DNA of 64,000 bases, from the NCBI RefSeq assembly GCF_000953135.1, contig NZ_LN614827.1, positions 2,695,001-2,759,000 on the forward strand, written 5' to 3'. How positions within the stretch are numbered: the stretch's first letter is position 1; the number at the start of each line of letters is the position of its first letter. Of the stretch, positions 62,193-64,000 are shown piece by piece. The notes under the pieces were generated by a model that worked only from the letters and a program-made list of their open reading frames with translations, was not told the origin of the DNA and did no database searches. This DNA comes from Legionella fallonii LLAP-10. Lineage in GTDB: Bacteria; Pseudomonadota; Gammaproteobacteria; Legionellales; Legionellaceae. A program made the translations under genes and the position numbers.

Positions 62193-62357
62193 TTATTTTA
62201 TATTTACAATTTTATTGGCATTGGGCTGATGAGATTGATTTAACGAAAGTGATAGATTGGCATCTGCTTTTTGCAGATCAGAACACTTTTCTGAGTGCTC
62301 ACCATCATTAAAATACTCATTACCTACCGATTTTTCTACTGCATCTAGTAAATTCAT
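62193..62357 (-). CDS. 54-residue peptide, candidate RiPP precursor
   Basis: The ORF begins MNLLDAVEKSVGNEYFNDGE and ends HQPNANKIVNIK, with GAGGAAA upstream of its ATG. The stop lies 3 bases before the methyltransferase ATG, which has no ribosome binding site of its own; this argues for translation of the small ORF and coupling. Split-borosin operons carry a separate precursor next to the enzyme. The peptide does not resemble the known SonA-type binding domain, so the precursor role is inference. It could instead be a leader or unrelated small protein. Confidence 0.55.
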   Translation of the reverse strand: MNLLDAVEKSVGNEYFNDGEHSEKCSDLQKADANLSLSLNQSHQPNANKIVNIK

Positions 62358-62565
62358 CCCTATTTCCTCTGTAATATTACTCCTATGGCCAATTGTATAA
62401 ACAAAAAGATCAAAGGTATAGCGTCTTTTGAAAATTCAATTTTCTTAGCTTAAAAAACAATTGTTGAAAACATATTGCATGGGGCTACTCGTTATGATTA
62501 AATAAATGCACGAATCGAGCATTTTGATAAACGGAAATATAAGAAGATCAGGCTAGGAGTTAATT

Positions 62566-62787
62566 ATGCTGCAGACCGAATTCAAACAACAAATTTTATT
62601 TATGGGTGATATCGAACAAATCATCGGAGTCAATCGAATTACTCTTCGACGATGGTGGTTAACTGGTAAATTCCCTAAACCGATTAAATTAAACGGTTCA
62701 CTTTTATCCTGGCACTTTGAAGTGATCCAGCAATGGATCAATCAACATATGAACATCACTAATGAATTGAACTCTCCAGCTCAATAG
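62566..62787 (+). CDS. AlpA/excisionase-like small DNA-binding protein
   Basis: The 73-residue protein has the AlpA-like pattern FMGDIEQIIGVNRITLRRWW, then LTGKFPKPIKLNGSLLSWHF and an EVIQQWINQ helix. AlpA proteins are winged-helix regulators near integrase or relaxase modules of mobile elements. No integrase is seen nearby, so it may mark the edge of another element to the right. A terminator follows. Confidence 0.82.
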   Translation: MLQTEFKQQILFMGDIEQIIGVNRITLRRWWLTGKFPKPIKLNGSLLSWHFEVIQQWINQHMNITNELNSPAQ

Positions 62788-62807
62788 TCCCGCAATCTAG
62801 ATCTTTT

Positions 62808-62834
62808 AAAAACAGGCAATCGTCTGTTTTTTTT
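62808..62834 (+). terminator. Rho-independent terminator after the AlpA-like gene
   Basis: AAAAACAG pairs with CTGTTTTT around an 8-base loop, followed by further T residues, 20 bases after the stop codon. Confidence 0.65.
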
Positions 62835-62955
62835 CGCATTAAAGATTTAAGGTATGTCCATCTTTCAAATAATGAGAACTCTGGTATGTGTATGAGATAG
62901 CGATCTTTTATAATCTTGAACTATATTCTATATATCAATTCAAAAAGAGATATTA

Positions 62956-64000
62956 ATGTCTGATAGCCTAGATTATAAAAACCTTATTGAGTTAAAACCT
63001 GCTATAGAAAAATCCTTAATGGAATCTACTGTTAATAATAACAATTCTTTAGATATAGAAATTTTAAGTGGGCTGAATGAGATAGAATCCTGTCTCAAAC
63101 CCAATAATCGAATACGTCTTGAAAATATGATTTCAGATAATCCTGTTAGAGATTTTATTTTTCCCGAAATATATTATCAACTCCGGGCTGAATTACCATA
63201 CATAGAAAATAAAGAAAATGTACCACTTACATCAATTGAAATTTTTTCGGATACTAATTCTTTAGCCGATGAACTGATAACTAAAATAAACAAACCTACA
63301 GCTAAATATAAAGTATTTTTTAACTTAGGGGATGTAGGTAGATATTTATCTCCTTTTGTAAATAAAGGTATAGCGATTTCAGATAATATCGATATTATCT
63401 GTTTAACAGACGAACAAATAAATAATGAATATAAAGCTCCCCATTCAAAATCAAATAATAAATATTTTGAAAAAGATTTTCAATTACAACCAAATGTTGC
63501 ATATTTACAAATTTGTTATGATGGATATCTTTCTTACTTTGGCGGACCAACAAAACAAAAACTTTATGATCTTTTTAAAGAAATATTAGTTATTTTAAAT
63601 TCATATTGCATTGTTTCGGTAAGCGCAAGACAAAATAATGATAATAATCAATTTATAGCATTCAAAGAGAAGTCTAAGGACAACTATATTTTTCACGATT
63701 ACTTTTACATTGAAAGTATTTCTCATACACCTATTCCACGTATAGAGATACATAGCGTCTTTAAAGGTTGGGATAAAAATTATCAAGATGACTATCTTCA
63801 TTCAGTGTGTAAGCTTTTCCCCGTGTATTTTAATTTAAAAGATAAAGTTAAATGTGCGGCTAGATGGTTGATGAATAGTTATCTTATTGAAAACCAATTA
63901 CTTCAATATATTTTAGCAATTACCGCCATTGAAACTTTGCTAGGGGATCAAAATACTGGAGGAGTTGGAATCAAAAATTTAATTGCAAATCGATTAGCGT
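62956..64000 (+). CDS. Protein with HEPN/ApeA-like C-terminal region (truncated by window end)
   Basis: I read this frame by hand from the ATG at 62956; it is open for 348 codons to the edge. The first 290 residues are mixed alpha/beta and unrecognised (KYKVFFNLGDVGRYLSPFVN, NVAYLQICYDGYLSYFGG). The visible end, NQLLQYILAITAIETLLGDQ followed by IKNLIANRLA, resembles the start of an ApeA-type HEPN domain. HEPN domains are often RNases in phage-defence and toxin systems, and ApeA-like proteins act alone. The catalytic R-x4-6-H would lie beyond the window. It neighbours the AlpA-like gene. Confidence 0.6.
   Translation, partial: MSDSLDYKNLIELKPAIEKSLMESTVNNNNSLDIEILSGLNEIESCLKPNNRIRLENMISDNPVRDFIFPEIYYQLRAELPYIENKENVPLTSIEIFSDTNSLADELITKINKPTAKYKVFFNLGDVGRYLSPFVNKGIAISDNIDIICLTDEQINNEYKAPHSKSNNKYFEKDFQLQPNVAYLQICYDGYLSYFGGPTKQKLYDLFKEILVILNSYCIVSVSARQNNDNNQFIAFKEKSKDNYIFHDYFYIESISHTPIPRIEIHSVFKGWDKNYQDDYLHSVCKLFPVYFNLKDKVKCAARWLMNSYLIENQLLQYILAITAIETLLGDQNTGGVGIKNLIANRLA

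Noticed and set aside
1..64000. CRISPR arrays, tRNA or rRNA genes
   Set aside because: No regularly spaced repeats were seen and no tRNA- or rRNA-like sequence was recognised by eye; a tRNA scan would be needed to exclude a missed tRNA.

Overview
The window looks like Legionella chromosome. GC is low, and a lvrRABC-type regulatory block sits beside a genomic-island type IV secretion system (GI-T4SS). Ankyrin, LuxR and beta-lactamase-like families of Legionella character follow, with no phage structural genes. The genus is inferred from gene content and cannot be proved here. I saw no rRNA, tRNA, CRISPR array or complete insertion sequence.

Positions 1-17170 hold the conjugative module of an integrative conjugative element. 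One long minus-strand operon runs from lvrA (16287) through lvrB and the CsrA-like lvrC into about seventeen PFL_46xx/47xx-type transfer genes: a PilL2-like protein, VirB8/9/10-like core proteins, a lipoprotein, a TraC/VirB4 ATPase, TraU-like proteins and a TraG-like protein. The divergent gene lvrR encodes a Cro/CI-S24 repressor that probably controls the module. Relaxase, coupling protein and integrase are not in view.

Positions 17200-44613 are cargo. It includes two acetyltransferases, two shikimate-kinase-fold proteins with degraded P-loops (one fused to a LuxR DNA-binding domain), several beta-lactamase-fold serine hydrolases, two paralogous CxxC/GHGG proteins, P-loop proteins and two more LuxR regulators. 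An operon of a 2286-residue ankyrin protein and a SecA-like ATPase lies in the middle. Several otherwise unrelated cargo proteins end in a similar Pro/Lys tail, often after an acidic stretch. A promoter/operator-like element recurs upstream of several genes.

Positions 44650-58017 are a dense same-strand array of GNAT acetyltransferases and aminoglycoside-phosphotransferase-fold kinases with ATGA or GTGA overlaps. The array is studded with decay: two in-frame TAA stops, one frameshift in an A8 tract, a 28-codon methyltransferase stub and a chimeric remnant. A large serine hydrolase fused to an S41 peptidase is encoded on the opposite strand.

Positions 58087-64000 hold a small HTH-like gene, a POT-type transporter, an unrecognised 433-residue gene, and a tetrapyrrole-methylase-fold protein that I read as a borosin-type peptide backbone N-methyltransferase. 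A 54-codon ORF lies directly before the methyltransferase; this pair is a candidate split-borosin RiPP operon and the strongest lead in the window. An AlpA-like regulator and a truncated gene with a HEPN/ApeA-like end close the window.
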